Positions 8,093 through 15,359 of a stretch of 32,760 bases of DNA are shown here, piece after piece (position 1 is the stretch's first letter; each line of letters begins with the position of its first letter). The position numbers were made by a program, and so were the translations under genes. This DNA comes from an uncultured Clostridia bacterium (GTDB lineage: Bacteria > Bacillota > Clostridia > Christensenellales > UBA1242). The notes under the pieces are model-generated. The model worked only from the letters and a program-made list of their open reading frames with translations, was not told the origin of the DNA and did not search any database. The stretch lies in the NCBI GenBank assembly GCA_944349415.1, contig CALVMX010000010.1, positions 1 through 32,760 on the forward strand. The letters run 5' to 3'.

Positions 8093-8200
8093 AATTACCT
8101 CTACAAATACATTTTATTTTTCATTTAAAAATATGTTCATCCAAACCGCGTTTGATTTTAGATAATCTAAATTTTAATTTTATATATTAATTTAATTAAC

Positions 8201-8379
8201 CTTTCAAAGCAAAGTGTGGCGAGGCCTCAAAATCGAAGTATGGTCTCTAAATTTAAGCACGGCTTCTAAAGAGAGGCGCGGACTCTAAAGTGAACCACGA
8301 CCTCAGAACGAGACGTAGCCTTTTAAAATAAGTGAGGCATGGCCTCTAAAGTGAGGCACAGCCTCAAATTTTTGGCACA
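8201..8379. repeat. Degenerate 19-bp tandem repeat (iteron-like) array, about nine units
   Basis: Consecutive units begin at 8201 (23 nt), 8224, 8243, 8262, 8281, 8300, 8319 (23 nt), 8342 and 8361. Seven are exactly 19 nt, and the two 23-nt units each carry the same size of insertion. The approximate consensus is GCCTCTAAAGTGAGGCACG. Across unit borders GAGGC-NNN-GCCTC forms small hairpins, perfect at 8334-8346 and 8353-8365. The array is GC-richer than the flanks and lies between the divergent ABC genes and the phage-derived operon, ending 5 bases before that operon's -35 box. Period and placement suggest a protein-binding (iteron or operator) array. Contiguous units without spacers exclude CRISPR. 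Confidence 0.82.
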
Positions 8380-8384
8380 CTTTC

Positions 8385-8413
8385 TTGCAATTATGAAATT
8401 TTATAAATATAAT
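8385..8413 (+). promoter_or_regulatory. Promoter of the phage-derived head operon
   Basis: TTGCAA (8385-8390), a 17-base spacer and a consensus TATAAT (8408-8413). It stands 27 bases before the first gene and directly after the repeat array. No other promoter of this quality was seen before the terminator at 15688. Confidence 0.75.
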
Positions 8414-8440
8414 TTCAGTCGAAAGTTGCAAGGAGGTATT

Positions 8441-8728
8441 GTGGAAGAAAGTGAAATTAAAAAAGCACTCTTGAAAAAAGCACTTGGTTTTACTTGTGAC
8501 GAAATCGTGGAGGAATATTCTCTGGATGAAAACGGAAATCCCGTTTTATCAAAGAAAAAGGTGACAAAAAAGTTTAATCCACCTGATATAACCGCGATGA
8601 AAATGTTACTTGAAAAACAAGACATTTTAAAAGATGACGAACTTTCACATATGACTGACAACGAACTCAAAAGGGAACGAAAGCGACTTTTAAAACTTTT
8701 GAAGGAGGAAGAAGAAAGTGAAAGTTGA
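8441..8728 (+). CDS. Small phage protein, candidate terminase small subunit-like
   Basis: A 95-residue charged protein that opens the operon. The start is the GTG at 8441, with a strong AAGGAGG at 8430-8436. An in-frame ATG at 8339 lies inside the repeat array and has no ribosome site. The segment 'KKALGFTCDEIVEEY' looks like a short DNA-binding helix pair, followed by an extended strand-like 'VTKKFNPPDITAMKMLLE' and a highly charged helical C-terminus. The ALG(Y/F)...EE...V-TK...PP layout resembles small terminase or terminase-associated phage proteins as I remember them, but the match is weak and no large terminase follows. The gene overlaps the next one by 11 bases. An alternative is a sequence-specific regulator that binds the adjacent array. 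Confidence 0.6.
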   Translation: MEESEIKKALLKKALGFTCDEIVEEYSLDENGNPVLSKKKVTKKFNPPDITAMKMLLEKQDILKDDELSHMTDNELKRERKRLLKLLKEEEESES

Positions 8729-8948
8729 AAAATGCGACCATAAGGTCAAATGTGATTTCGGTGGATGTAGAAATTTAGCAACTTACTATATATCCACTCG
8801 TGGTCTTTTTAAAAACGAATTTGCTTTTTGCGAAGAGTGTATGAAGAACTTATACTCTGAACTATCAAAAATTTTTGTGCCAAAAGCGATAGAATCACAT
8901 TTTAAACCAAACAGAACAATAAGAAGGAGGAAAGATGAAAAAGATTAA
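8718..8948 (+). CDS. Small Cys-rich (zinc-ribbon-like) protein of the head operon
   Basis: A 76-residue protein. Cysteines are grouped as C-x5-C-x4-C near the N-terminus ('KCDHKVKCDFGGC') and as C-x2-C in 'FCEECMKNLY', enough to bind one zinc. The C-terminus is basic ('RTIRRRKDEKD'), so nucleic-acid or capsid-interior binding is possible. It starts at GTG 8718, 9 bases after GAAGGAGG (8701-8708). It overlaps the preceding gene by 11 bases and the portal gene by 14 bases, so it belongs to the same translationally coupled set. I do not recognise a named family. That it survives, intact and coupled, in a reduced phage module suggests a function tied to the particle. Confidence 0.7.
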   Translation: MKVEKCDHKVKCDFGGCRNLATYYISTRGLFKNEFAFCEECMKNLYSELSKIFVPKAIESHFKPNRTIRRRKDEKD

Positions 8949-10776
8949 AAATGAAATTGTAAAAGAAGTTTTAGACGATTTTAATAGACGTGCCAATGAA
9001 AGAAAAAGTTTTGACCTTAAATGGCGACTGAATATGAACTTCTATATGGGTAACCAATTCTGCACAGTTGGCTTTGGCGGTCTTATGGAGGACACTGATA
9101 GAGAATATTTTTGGCAAGAACGAGAGGTCTTTAACCATATAGCACCTAAAATTGACATAAGACTTTCAAAACTTTCTAGAATTAAGCCTAAAATGCGAGT
9201 TTTGCCATCTAGCAATGACGAAAGTGATATATACACCGCCAAAATGTCTAAAAAAATTTTAGATTCAGTATCAAACAAATATTCGCTCTCACAAAAAATT
9301 AATCAAGCGACAAAATGGAGTGAAATTTGTGGGACAAGCTTCTATAAAGTTTACTGGAACAGCAATTTAGGACAAGTGGTAGCCATTGAAGAGGACGGAA
9401 GAAAGATTAAAACAGGAGATGTGGATATTGCCGTTTGCTCACCTTTTGAAATTTATCCCGATAGTTCTGCCAACGAAAATTTAGAGGACTGTCAAAGTAT
9501 AATTCACGCAAAAGTTTATTCTAAAGAAGAGATAAAAGAAATGTATGGCGTTGATATAGACGGAAGAAGTATTAACATTTTTTCACTTGATAACACAGCC
9601 TCGGTTGGAGGGCTTGGTCTCAATGGTCTAGGTCAGAAAATAACGGAAGTGACAAAAGAGGATGCGGGAATTGTTATTGAAAAGTATATTAGACCGAGTG
9701 AAGAATATCCAAACGGTCGACTTATTATAATTGCAGGCGAAGAACTTGTTTTTGACGGAGAATTACCATATATTAACGGAACAGACGGAAAAAGAGATTT
9801 TCCTTTTATCAAACAAGTTTGTTGTGATAATGTTGGAAGTTTTTGGGGAGTTAGTCTAATTGACAGAATGATACCTATTCAAAGAGCATATAACGCGGTT
9901 AAAAATAGAAAACACGAATATTTAAATCGTTTAACTCTTGGAGTTTTGTCAGTTGAGGATGGTAGCGTCGATATTGACAATTTGGAAGAAGAGGGGCTTG
10001 CTCCTGGTAAAATTTTGGTTTATAGGCAAGGTGCTAATGCTCCTAAATATCTTGAAACTGAAACTTTGCCAACTGATTTTGAAAAAGAGGAAGAAAGACT
10101 TTTAAATGAGTTTACCACCATAAGTGGAACAACAGAAATGGGAACTATGGACACCATGTCGTCTACCATAAGTGGTGTGGCACTCGAACTTTTAATAGAC
10201 GAAAATGAAACGCGACTATCTTTTACGACGGATAGCATAAAGTCAGCGATAAAACTTATTGGAAAGCAAATTTTAAGGCTATATAAACAATATGCCACTT
10301 TCCCTAGACTTACTAAAATTATAGGTGACAACGGCGAGGTGGAAATTTTCTACTTTAAATCTAGTGACATATCCTCTGATGATGTGGAACTAGAAACGGA
10401 AGTGGAAAGTAATGACACTTTATCTCAAAGAAGAAATATGGTTTATACGCTCTTAGATAGAGGACTACTCGCAGATGATGACGGAAAGATTTCTGCCACT
10501 ATGAAAAATAAAATTTTGGAGATGATAGGCTTTGGAAATTGGGAAGATGTGCAAGACCTCAATGCTCTTCATATCAAGCGGGCGGATAAAGAAAACATAG
10601 ATATGTTTGACAATATAGAAGTAAAGGTCAAAGAAATCGACGACCACAACTTACACATAAACGAACATATTGCATATATGCTTTCAAACAGTTTTCAAAA
10701 TGAGGCTGATAACACAACCGAAGAAATATTTTTAAAGCATATTCGTGAACATAAAAAATTTTTAAAGGAAGGTTAA
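8935..10776 (+). CDS. Phage portal protein, P22/podovirus-like
   Basis: The dodecameric ring at the capsid vertex through which DNA enters and leaves and on which the head assembles. The protein has 613 residues, the size class of P22-like portals. The N-terminal region shows the usual layout: 'WRLNMNFYMGNQF', then 'VFNHIAPKIDIRLSKLSRIKPKMRVLPSS', where the run 'KLSRIKPKMRVLP' is typical. A 'DRMIPIQRAYNAVKNRKHEYLNR' stretch follows (compare 'QREIN..RS'), then 'SGTTEMG...SGVALELLIDENETR' of the stem/wing region. The C-terminal third is acidic and helical, as in barrel-bearing portals. The ribosome site is AGGAGG at 8926-8931. It is intact over its full length, with no frameshift. The scaffold gene starts 4 bases after it. 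Confidence 0.87.
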   Translation: MKKIKNEIVKEVLDDFNRRANERKSFDLKWRLNMNFYMGNQFCTVGFGGLMEDTDREYFWQEREVFNHIAPKIDIRLSKLSRIKPKMRVLPSSNDESDIYTAKMSKKILDSVSNKYSLSQKINQATKWSEICGTSFYKVYWNSNLGQVVAIEEDGRKIKTGDVDIAVCSPFEIYPDSSANENLEDCQSIIHAKVYSKEEIKEMYGVDIDGRSINIFSLDNTASVGGLGLNGLGQKITEVTKEDAGIVIEKYIRPSEEYPNGRLIIIAGEELVFDGELPYINGTDGKRDFPFIKQVCCDNVGSFWGVSLIDRMIPIQRAYNAVKNRKHEYLNRLTLGVLSVEDGSVDIDNLEEEGLAPGKILVYRQGANAPKYLETETLPTDFEKEEERLLNEFTTISGTTEMGTMDTMSSTISGVALELLIDENETRLSFTTDSIKSAIKLIGKQILRLYKQYATFPRLTKIIGDNGEVEIFYFKSSDISSDDVELETEVESNDTLSQRRNMVYTLLDRGLLADDDGKISATMKNKILEMIGFGNWEDVQDLNALHIKRADKENIDMFDNIEVKVKEIDDHNLHINEHIAYMLSNSFQNEADNTTEEIFLKHIREHKKFLKEG

Positions 10777-10779
10777 TAT

Positions 10780-11418
10780 ATGGAAGAAGATGAAAAATAC
10801 TGGGAACAACCAGAAGATTTAGTTTTAGAGGAAGAAACTACTGACGGCTCTCAGCAAGGTGAAATCGAGGAAAGTAAGCAAGAAGAGAGCAAAGCGGATA
10901 AAGGCGAAACTATAGGTAAATTTAAAAATGTTGAGGCTCTACTTGATGCTTACAACAACCTTGAAAAAGAGTTCACCAAAAAAAGCCAAAGACTAGCCGA
11001 ATTTGAGAAAGACAAAATGGAAGAAGAGAAAGAGATGGATAAAGAAGTCGAACAAAAACTCAAAACATTCCTTTCTTCAAACGGTGAGGCAAATTCATAT
11101 TCTGAAGAGCTCAAAAAAAGAGTTTATGAAAATGAAAGTCTTAAAAAAATGGACGATCCATTCAGTTACGTTTGGGCGGAGATGGTTTTTGAAAAACTTA
11201 AAGGCACAAGCGAAACAGACAATGGCGTCGCGGACTATGTTTTAGGTAATGAAAAACTTAAAAACATTGTCTTAGAAAAATATGTAAATCAATTAACGGA
11301 AAACAAAGCACCGATAAAAATTTCTTCTGCGGGGAAGCGGGTGGCAACAGGTGTTACCACCCAAACTCCTCATAATTTGAAAGAAGCAAAGGATTATTTG
11401 AGAAATTTGTTTTCCTAA
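10780..11418 (+). CDS. Phage capsid scaffolding protein
   Basis: An internal assembly chaperone that guides coat protein into a procapsid and is later lost, 212 residues. The N-terminus is strongly acidic (residues 1-45). Next comes the scaffold-typical 'GKFKNVEALLDAYNNLEKEF' with 'TKKSQRLAEFEK', then a charged coiled coil to about residue 100. The C-terminus is basic and helical ('LKEAKDYLRNLFS'), as expected for a coat-binding tail. It sits between portal and coat genes, the usual scaffold position. The ribosome site AAGGAAGG lies in the portal stop region. I see no protease motif, so prohead processing, if any, would need another protein. The assignment rests on composition, the conserved segment and position. 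Confidence 0.83.
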   Translation: MEEDEKYWEQPEDLVLEEETTDGSQQGEIEESKQEESKADKGETIGKFKNVEALLDAYNNLEKEFTKKSQRLAEFEKDKMEEEKEMDKEVEQKLKTFLSSNGEANSYSEELKKRVYENESLKKMDDPFSYVWAEMVFEKLKGTSETDNGVADYVLGNEKLKNIVLEKYVNQLTENKAPIKISSAGKRVATGVTTQTPHNLKEAKDYLRNLFS

Positions 11419-11435
11419 ATTAAAAGGAGAGAAAA

Positions 11436-12614
11436 ATGGTTACTTTAACAAGTGCGGAAAATGCGCTTAGAGAGGTATATTTGGGCATTGTAGCAAACCA
11501 ATTAAATGTGGCAGCAAATCCACTTCTTGCTCAAATTAAACACTCAACAAATCACATTTACGGAAAAGAAATAAGAAAAGCTGCACCTATTGGAATTAAC
11601 GGTGGTATTGGTGCAGGAGACGAGGACGGAGCTTTACCAAGTTCTTCAGCAACTCAATATGCAAGCTTTGTTGCAGAGCTTAAAAACTTATATGGAAAAC
11701 TTGAAATTTCTGATAAGGCTTTAAGAGCAACTTCAAACAATGTTAACAGTTTTGTCAATTTATTGAGTGATGAAATGGAAAAACTCATTGAATCAAGCAA
11801 TTTTAACCTTGGAAGAATGCTTTTCGGAAACGGCAGTGGAACCCTTGCTACAGTAAGTTCTACAACAACCACAGGTATTATCAATATAACTGGCAATATC
11901 AACAATTTCGTTGAAGGAATGGTTATTCAAAAAGCTGGCGGAACGGTTTCTATGAGAATAACTTATGTAGACAGAGCAAACAACAGACTTTATGCTGATA
12001 AAAACGATATAAACAGTGCAAATCTTGAATTAGGAGATGAATTGGTAGTTCAAGGCTCTCAAGATAAAGAAATTACAGGTATTGAAGGAGTTTTCTCAAA
12101 CACTACTTTGTATGGACTTACAAAAACTGACAATAGATGGCTTAATCCATATACAAGCTCAACTTTGACATATCTTTCAGATTCTGCTATCCAAAATGTT
12201 ATTGACACTTTGGAAGATACAGCAAATTCAAACATCAACTATATTGCAACAACTAAAGCTATTCGTAGATTATATCAAGAATATCTTGGTGCTTACAGAA
12301 GAAATATTGATGTGACAGAACTTGCAGGCGGTTTCAAAACTATAACATACAATGGAATTCCTGTTGTAGGAGACAAATTTGTTAATTCAAACACTATGTA
12401 TTTCTTGAATACTGACGATTTCACAATGTATGAAATGTGCGACTGGAAGTGGCTGGAAGATGAAAGTGGAAGAATTTTGAAACAAAATCCTAATTATCCA
12501 ACATATTCTGCAACTCTCGTTAAATATGCTGAGCTTATTTGCGAAAGACCAGCAGGTCAAGGTAAACTTTCAAACGTTGCCACATCTTTAACTGCACCTG
12601 AAACTTCTGGTTAA
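11436..12614 (+). CDS. Phage major capsid (coat) protein with probable inserted domain
   Basis: The shell subunit of the head, 392 residues. It begins 'MVTLTSAENALREVYLG' and has the helix 'VNSFVNLLSDEMEKLIES', which looks like the long spine helix of the HK97 fold. From about residue 140 to 225 there is a Gly/Val/Asn-rich beta segment ('ITGNINNFVEGMVI' to 'ELGDELVV') that resembles the extra beta-barrel insertion domain found in P22-type coats. The P-domain/A-domain pattern resumes with 'IQNVIDTLEDTAN', and 'YNGIPVVGDKF' and 'NTDDFTMYEMCDWKW' near the end are typical capsid segments. The ribosome site is AAAGGAGAG at 11422-11430. The gene is intact, with codon use like the host genes around it. 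Confidence 0.87.
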   Translation: MVTLTSAENALREVYLGIVANQLNVAANPLLAQIKHSTNHIYGKEIRKAAPIGINGGIGAGDEDGALPSSSATQYASFVAELKNLYGKLEISDKALRATSNNVNSFVNLLSDEMEKLIESSNFNLGRMLFGNGSGTLATVSSTTTTGIINITGNINNFVEGMVIQKAGGTVSMRITYVDRANNRLYADKNDINSANLELGDELVVQGSQDKEITGIEGVFSNTTLYGLTKTDNRWLNPYTSSTLTYLSDSAIQNVIDTLEDTANSNINYIATTKAIRRLYQEYLGAYRRNIDVTELAGGFKTITYNGIPVVGDKFVNSNTMYFLNTDDFTMYEMCDWKWLEDESGRILKQNPNYPTYSATLVKYAELICERPAGQGKLSNVATSLTAPETSG

Positions 12615-12642
12615 GATTCTCAAAGTTAATTAAAGGAAATAT

Positions 12643-12963
12643 ATGAATAAATCATTTGAAATATATAGCGACTGTCAAGATATCGTTAAACGTCTAAAAG
12701 AAATTGATAAGGACTATTTCGTGGTTTATAATATAACGCGCAAAACATTTGAACTTCATAATCGTGCTCAAGAGGAAGGGACATTTTGTTTGACCCTTCC
12801 TTTTGATACACTTGATGAAAGAACGATCGATTTAGCACTTAAGACACAAAGTTTTAAACGCGATGAACTTATCAAAGAATTGGACGAACAGAATGAAAAA
12901 CTTGAAAAAGCTAAGAAAAAAGATATTTTAAATGAAATGGAGGCAAGGCTTTATGAAAGTTAA
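12643..12963 (+). CDS. Conserved small phage protein downstream of coat gene (unknown role)
   Basis: 106 residues in two parts. An N-terminal alpha/beta region ('KRLKEIDKDYFVVYNITRKTFELHN' and 'GTFCLTLPFDTLDERTIDLAL', split by a short acidic loop) precedes a charged C-terminal coiled coil ('ELIKELDEQNEKLEKAKKK'). This two-part layout recurs in Firmicutes phage head modules as I remember them, always uncharacterised. Position between coat and connector suggests a completion or decoration role. It overlaps the next gene by 11 bases, and the ribosome site of that gene lies within its 3' end. Confidence 0.68.
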   Translation: MNKSFEIYSDCQDIVKRLKEIDKDYFVVYNITRKTFELHNRAQEEGTFCLTLPFDTLDERTIDLALKTQSFKRDELIKELDEQNEKLEKAKKKDILNEMEARLYES

Positions 12964-13516
12964 GGAAATTATTGCTTATGCGTGTGGATTTATTGGGGAA
13001 AAAGAAATTGAGGAAAAGTTAGAAAGCACTTCAACTGTAACTTTTACAGATAAAGAACAAGAAAAGGTGGATGCTCTTTTAAGATGTTTTAATTTGGTTA
13101 ACGAGGAAATAGCAAGCGACTATCTTCCATACCTTATAACTGAAGAAATTAATGTTGACAATTCCATTTTAAATTATTCTTCGCTTAGCAAGACCATTAT
13201 AAACATTTATGCCATTAAGGGAACATTTGGAAGAAATGTGAGATATAAGACTTATCCAGATTATGTTGAAATTTTTGGAAAAGCAAAACTTATAACTTAC
13301 TCATTCCTGCCAGAAAAATGCGAGCTTAATGATGAATTTTCTTTTTATAATGGGCTATCTGCAAGAATATTGGCTTACGGAATTGCCAGTGAGTATCTTC
13401 TCTCAGACGGTTTAAGTGAGGATGCGGAGATTTGGGAAGAAAGATTCAAGGAGAGTTTGTTTGTGCTTTCGAGAAAGAGAAGTGAAACAAAACTACCTAA
13501 AAGGAAATGGCTTTGA
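12953..13516 (+). CDS. Head-to-tail connector/adaptor-like protein (P22 gp4 position)
   Basis: 187 residues from ATG 12953; GGAGG lies at 12939-12943. An in-frame ATG at 12932 precedes that ribosome site and is less likely. The N-terminus 'MKVKEIIAYACGFIGEKE' and the helical 'VDALLRCFNLVNEEIASDYLP' fit the helix-rich adaptor proteins that bind the lower portal face. A beta segment ('YKTYPDYVEIFGKAKLITYSF') and a second helical part ('LSARILAYGIASEYLLSDGLSEDAEIWEERF', interrupted by short turns) follow. The basic tail 'SETKLPKRKWL' is typical for a connector terminus. It ends 10 bases inside the next gene. The assignment combines gene order with predicted fold type; sequence alone is not decisive. 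Confidence 0.62.
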   Translation: MKVKEIIAYACGFIGEKEIEEKLESTSTVTFTDKEQEKVDALLRCFNLVNEEIASDYLPYLITEEINVDNSILNYSSLSKTIINIYAIKGTFGRNVRYKTYPDYVEIFGKAKLITYSFLPEKCELNDEFSFYNGLSARILAYGIASEYLLSDGLSEDAEIWEERFKESLFVLSRKRSETKLPKRKWL

Positions 13517-15012
13517 TTTTCTATAAAAATCTAAAAAAACACAAAAAGACCACCGAAAAAAATATAACTTTTTCTATTTTTAAAGATGGGGTTATTTCCA
13601 ATGAAGATGACCTTATCTCAAAACCTAATGAATGTAAAACTTTTTATAATTACACAATAGTAGACGGGGCATTAAAAACAGGTTTAGGTTTTAAAGATAT
13701 TGAGGTTCCGGCAAGTGAGAGCGATTTAGACACAGTGCATAATTTTGATATGGCATACTGCGGAATAACGGATATTCTTGCTATCGACAGTTTCAGATAT
13801 CAACATTTAGAAGATGACAGATATTATTATCACATTAATATTGTTGATCAACGTGGTTATCTTTGGATTTGTGCTGTTATTGACGAAGTAGGGTATCCTG
13901 TTGCTAAATCCAATTTGGGTTTTAGCGACTTAGTTTCCACTTGTCCATATCGTATTGATGATTATGACTGCATTTTATATTTTGTTCCTAGTGGTATGAT
14001 TTGCTCGACTGGATACTCAACACAAAAATATGAAAATGTTCCACCTCTTCTTTCTGTGGCTGTCCATTATGACAAATTTTTTGGTATTACTGACACCAAC
14101 AGAAATGAACTCATCTATCAAGATAACTTGAATTTGACGACCTATGATGGTGCTGACAATATGGTTATTGAATTTTTGGATCAGAGGGGAGCTTTTACTA
14201 AACTTGTGACTTTTAATGACTATATCTATCTATTTAGAGAATTTGGAATTACTCGAATTTCAGAGTATTCCACTTCTGGAGATTTTTCTTTTACTCACTT
14301 ATATACTTCCACTTCACGAATATATGAAAACTCGGTTTCAGTGTGTGGTGATTTGGTTTATTTTGCCACACGCGACGGACTTTATTCTTTTAATGGCACA
14401 AGCGTAAACAAGATTTGTGAGGATTATGATGTTTATTTCAAAAATCTTGACAATACTCATTGTTCGGCTTGCTCTTTGGATGGAAAATATTATTTAGCAA
14501 CACGTTGCGACTTTCAAGACGATTTGAGTTTAGGTTGCGAAAGTGAGACAGGGTATGTCAACAATGTGCTTTTTGAAGTGGATATTGAAACAAACACTGT
14601 CGACATATTGCGAGGAGTGGATATTAAAAAAATCATTTCTCTCGATGTGCCATATTTCAGCAAAGTTGTTGCTTGTTTTAATGGTTCAAACAAGGCTCAT
14701 CTAGGAGAGCTTACACATAATGGTAAAATTTTCACCTCTAATAATCAAAAGTTTTGGACTTCATTTAAAACTGATCTTGACTATAAAGGCAAAATGAAGA
14801 GGATTAAAGAAATTATAATGAACACAGAAAATGCTTGCGACGTTGTTATAGAAAGCGATTTAGAAACCAAAACTTACTCTTTTGAAGGCAGCGAAAAAGA
14901 ACAAAGGCAACTTGCCAACGTTGTGGGAAGAAATTTCCAAATAAGTTTTAAATCGTCAAGTGCAGAGAGCCACATTTCTAAACCAATGATAGTGTTTGAT
15001 GTTATCTCGTAA
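13507..15012 (+). CDS. Beta-rich structural protein, possible P22 gp10-like stabilisation/closure protein
   Basis: A 501-residue, almost entirely beta-strand protein with repeating modules such as 'FNDYIYLFREFGITRI', 'CGDLVYFATRDGLYSFNG' and 'LDGKYYLATRCDF'. These look like blades of a beta-propeller. P22 gp10, which seals the portal after packaging, is a propeller protein of similar size, and the gene order (portal, scaffold, coat, adaptor, this gene) matches. It starts at ATG 13507, overlapping the adaptor gene by 10 bases, with AAAGGA just upstream. It is the last structural gene; no needle, tailspike or fibre gene follows. About 110 bases then separate it from the holin-like genes. Function is inferred from fold pattern and order. 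Confidence 0.6.
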   Translation: MALIFYKNLKKHKKTTEKNITFSIFKDGVISNEDDLISKPNECKTFYNYTIVDGALKTGLGFKDIEVPASESDLDTVHNFDMAYCGITDILAIDSFRYQHLEDDRYYYHINIVDQRGYLWICAVIDEVGYPVAKSNLGFSDLVSTCPYRIDDYDCILYFVPSGMICSTGYSTQKYENVPPLLSVAVHYDKFFGITDTNRNELIYQDNLNLTTYDGADNMVIEFLDQRGAFTKLVTFNDYIYLFREFGITRISEYSTSGDFSFTHLYTSTSRIYENSVSVCGDLVYFATRDGLYSFNGTSVNKICEDYDVYFKNLDNTHCSACSLDGKYYLATRCDFQDDLSLGCESETGYVNNVLFEVDIETNTVDILRGVDIKKIISLDVPYFSKVVACFNGSNKAHLGELTHNGKIFTSNNQKFWTSFKTDLDYKGKMKRIKEIIMNTENACDVVIESDLETKTYSFEGSEKEQRQLANVVGRNFQISFKSSSAESHISKPMIVFDVIS

Positions 15013-15079
15013 GTTGATTTACTCTAATTTCGTCCATTTTTATAATCAAAAACTTTTTTACTTAAAAGGGGAAGATAAA

Positions 15080-15142
15080 ATGATTAATAAAATTTTAAGT
15101 TTAAAAGAAAGTGCAGGAGAAAAGAATGGAAATGTGGAATGA
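15080..15142 (+). CDS. Possible 20-residue ORF upstream of and overlapping the holin gene
   Basis: ATG 15080 has a good ribosome site (AAAAGGGGAAG, 15064-15074) and encodes a 20-residue peptide, 'MINKILSLKESAGEKNGNVE', ending at TGA 15140-15142. It spans the next gene's AGGAG and start at 15126. It may be a leader that couples holin translation, or a remnant of a longer gene. There is no homology argument. Confidence 0.35.
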   Translation: MINKILSLKESAGEKNGNVE

Positions 15143-15359
15143 AGTGCTTAGCACGGTGGTGAGTAATGGCATATTTGCAGTTTTGTTTGTTTGGCTATTT
15201 TTCTATCAAATGAGAGATTCTTCAAAACGCGAGGAAAAATATCAACAAACTATTGAAACTTTGACAAATAATCTTTCCACTTTAGAGGACGTTAAACAAG
15301 AGCTTTTAGATATCAAAGAATATTTGAAAGATGAGGATGAATATGAAGAATCTGCTTGA
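15126..15359 (+). CDS. BhlA/UviB-like holin or bacteriocin-secretion membrane protein
   Basis: 77 residues. One N-terminal membrane helix ('NGIFAVLFVWLFFYQM') is followed by a charged region, 'RDSSKREEKYQQTIETL', and a coiled coil. The sequence KREEKYQxTIExL right after a single helix is the signature of the BhlA/UviB family, found in phages and next to bacteriocin genes. The start is ATG 15126 behind AGGAG (15115-15119); the in-frame GTG at 15111 precedes that site. It overlaps the next gene by 17 bases. The family is linked to membrane permeabilisation or secretion, so it could let particles or proteins out of the cell. Confidence 0.8.
   Translation: MEMWNEVLSTVVSNGIFAVLFVWLFFYQMRDSSKREEKYQQTIETLTNNLSTLEDVKQELLDIKEYLKDEDEYEESA

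Noticed and set aside
8093..8200. Riboswitch for the ABC genes
   Set aside because: The short AT-rich leader lacks any conserved core of TPP, SAM, FMN or T-box elements.
8201..8379. CRISPR-like repeat array
   Set aside because: Units are contiguous 19-mers without unique spacers, and no cas genes are present.
8339..8440. N-terminal extension of the first capsid-operon gene
   Set aside because: It lies inside the repeat array and across the promoter, has no ribosome site and shows no coding character.
11654..11905. Open frame antisense to the coat gene
   Set aside because: Mirror of the coat reading frame, low-complexity hydrophobic product, no start signals.
11436..12614. Encapsulin nanocompartment
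   Set aside because: Portal and scaffold genes flank the coat gene, and there is no adjacent cargo enzyme; a phage head is the simpler reading.
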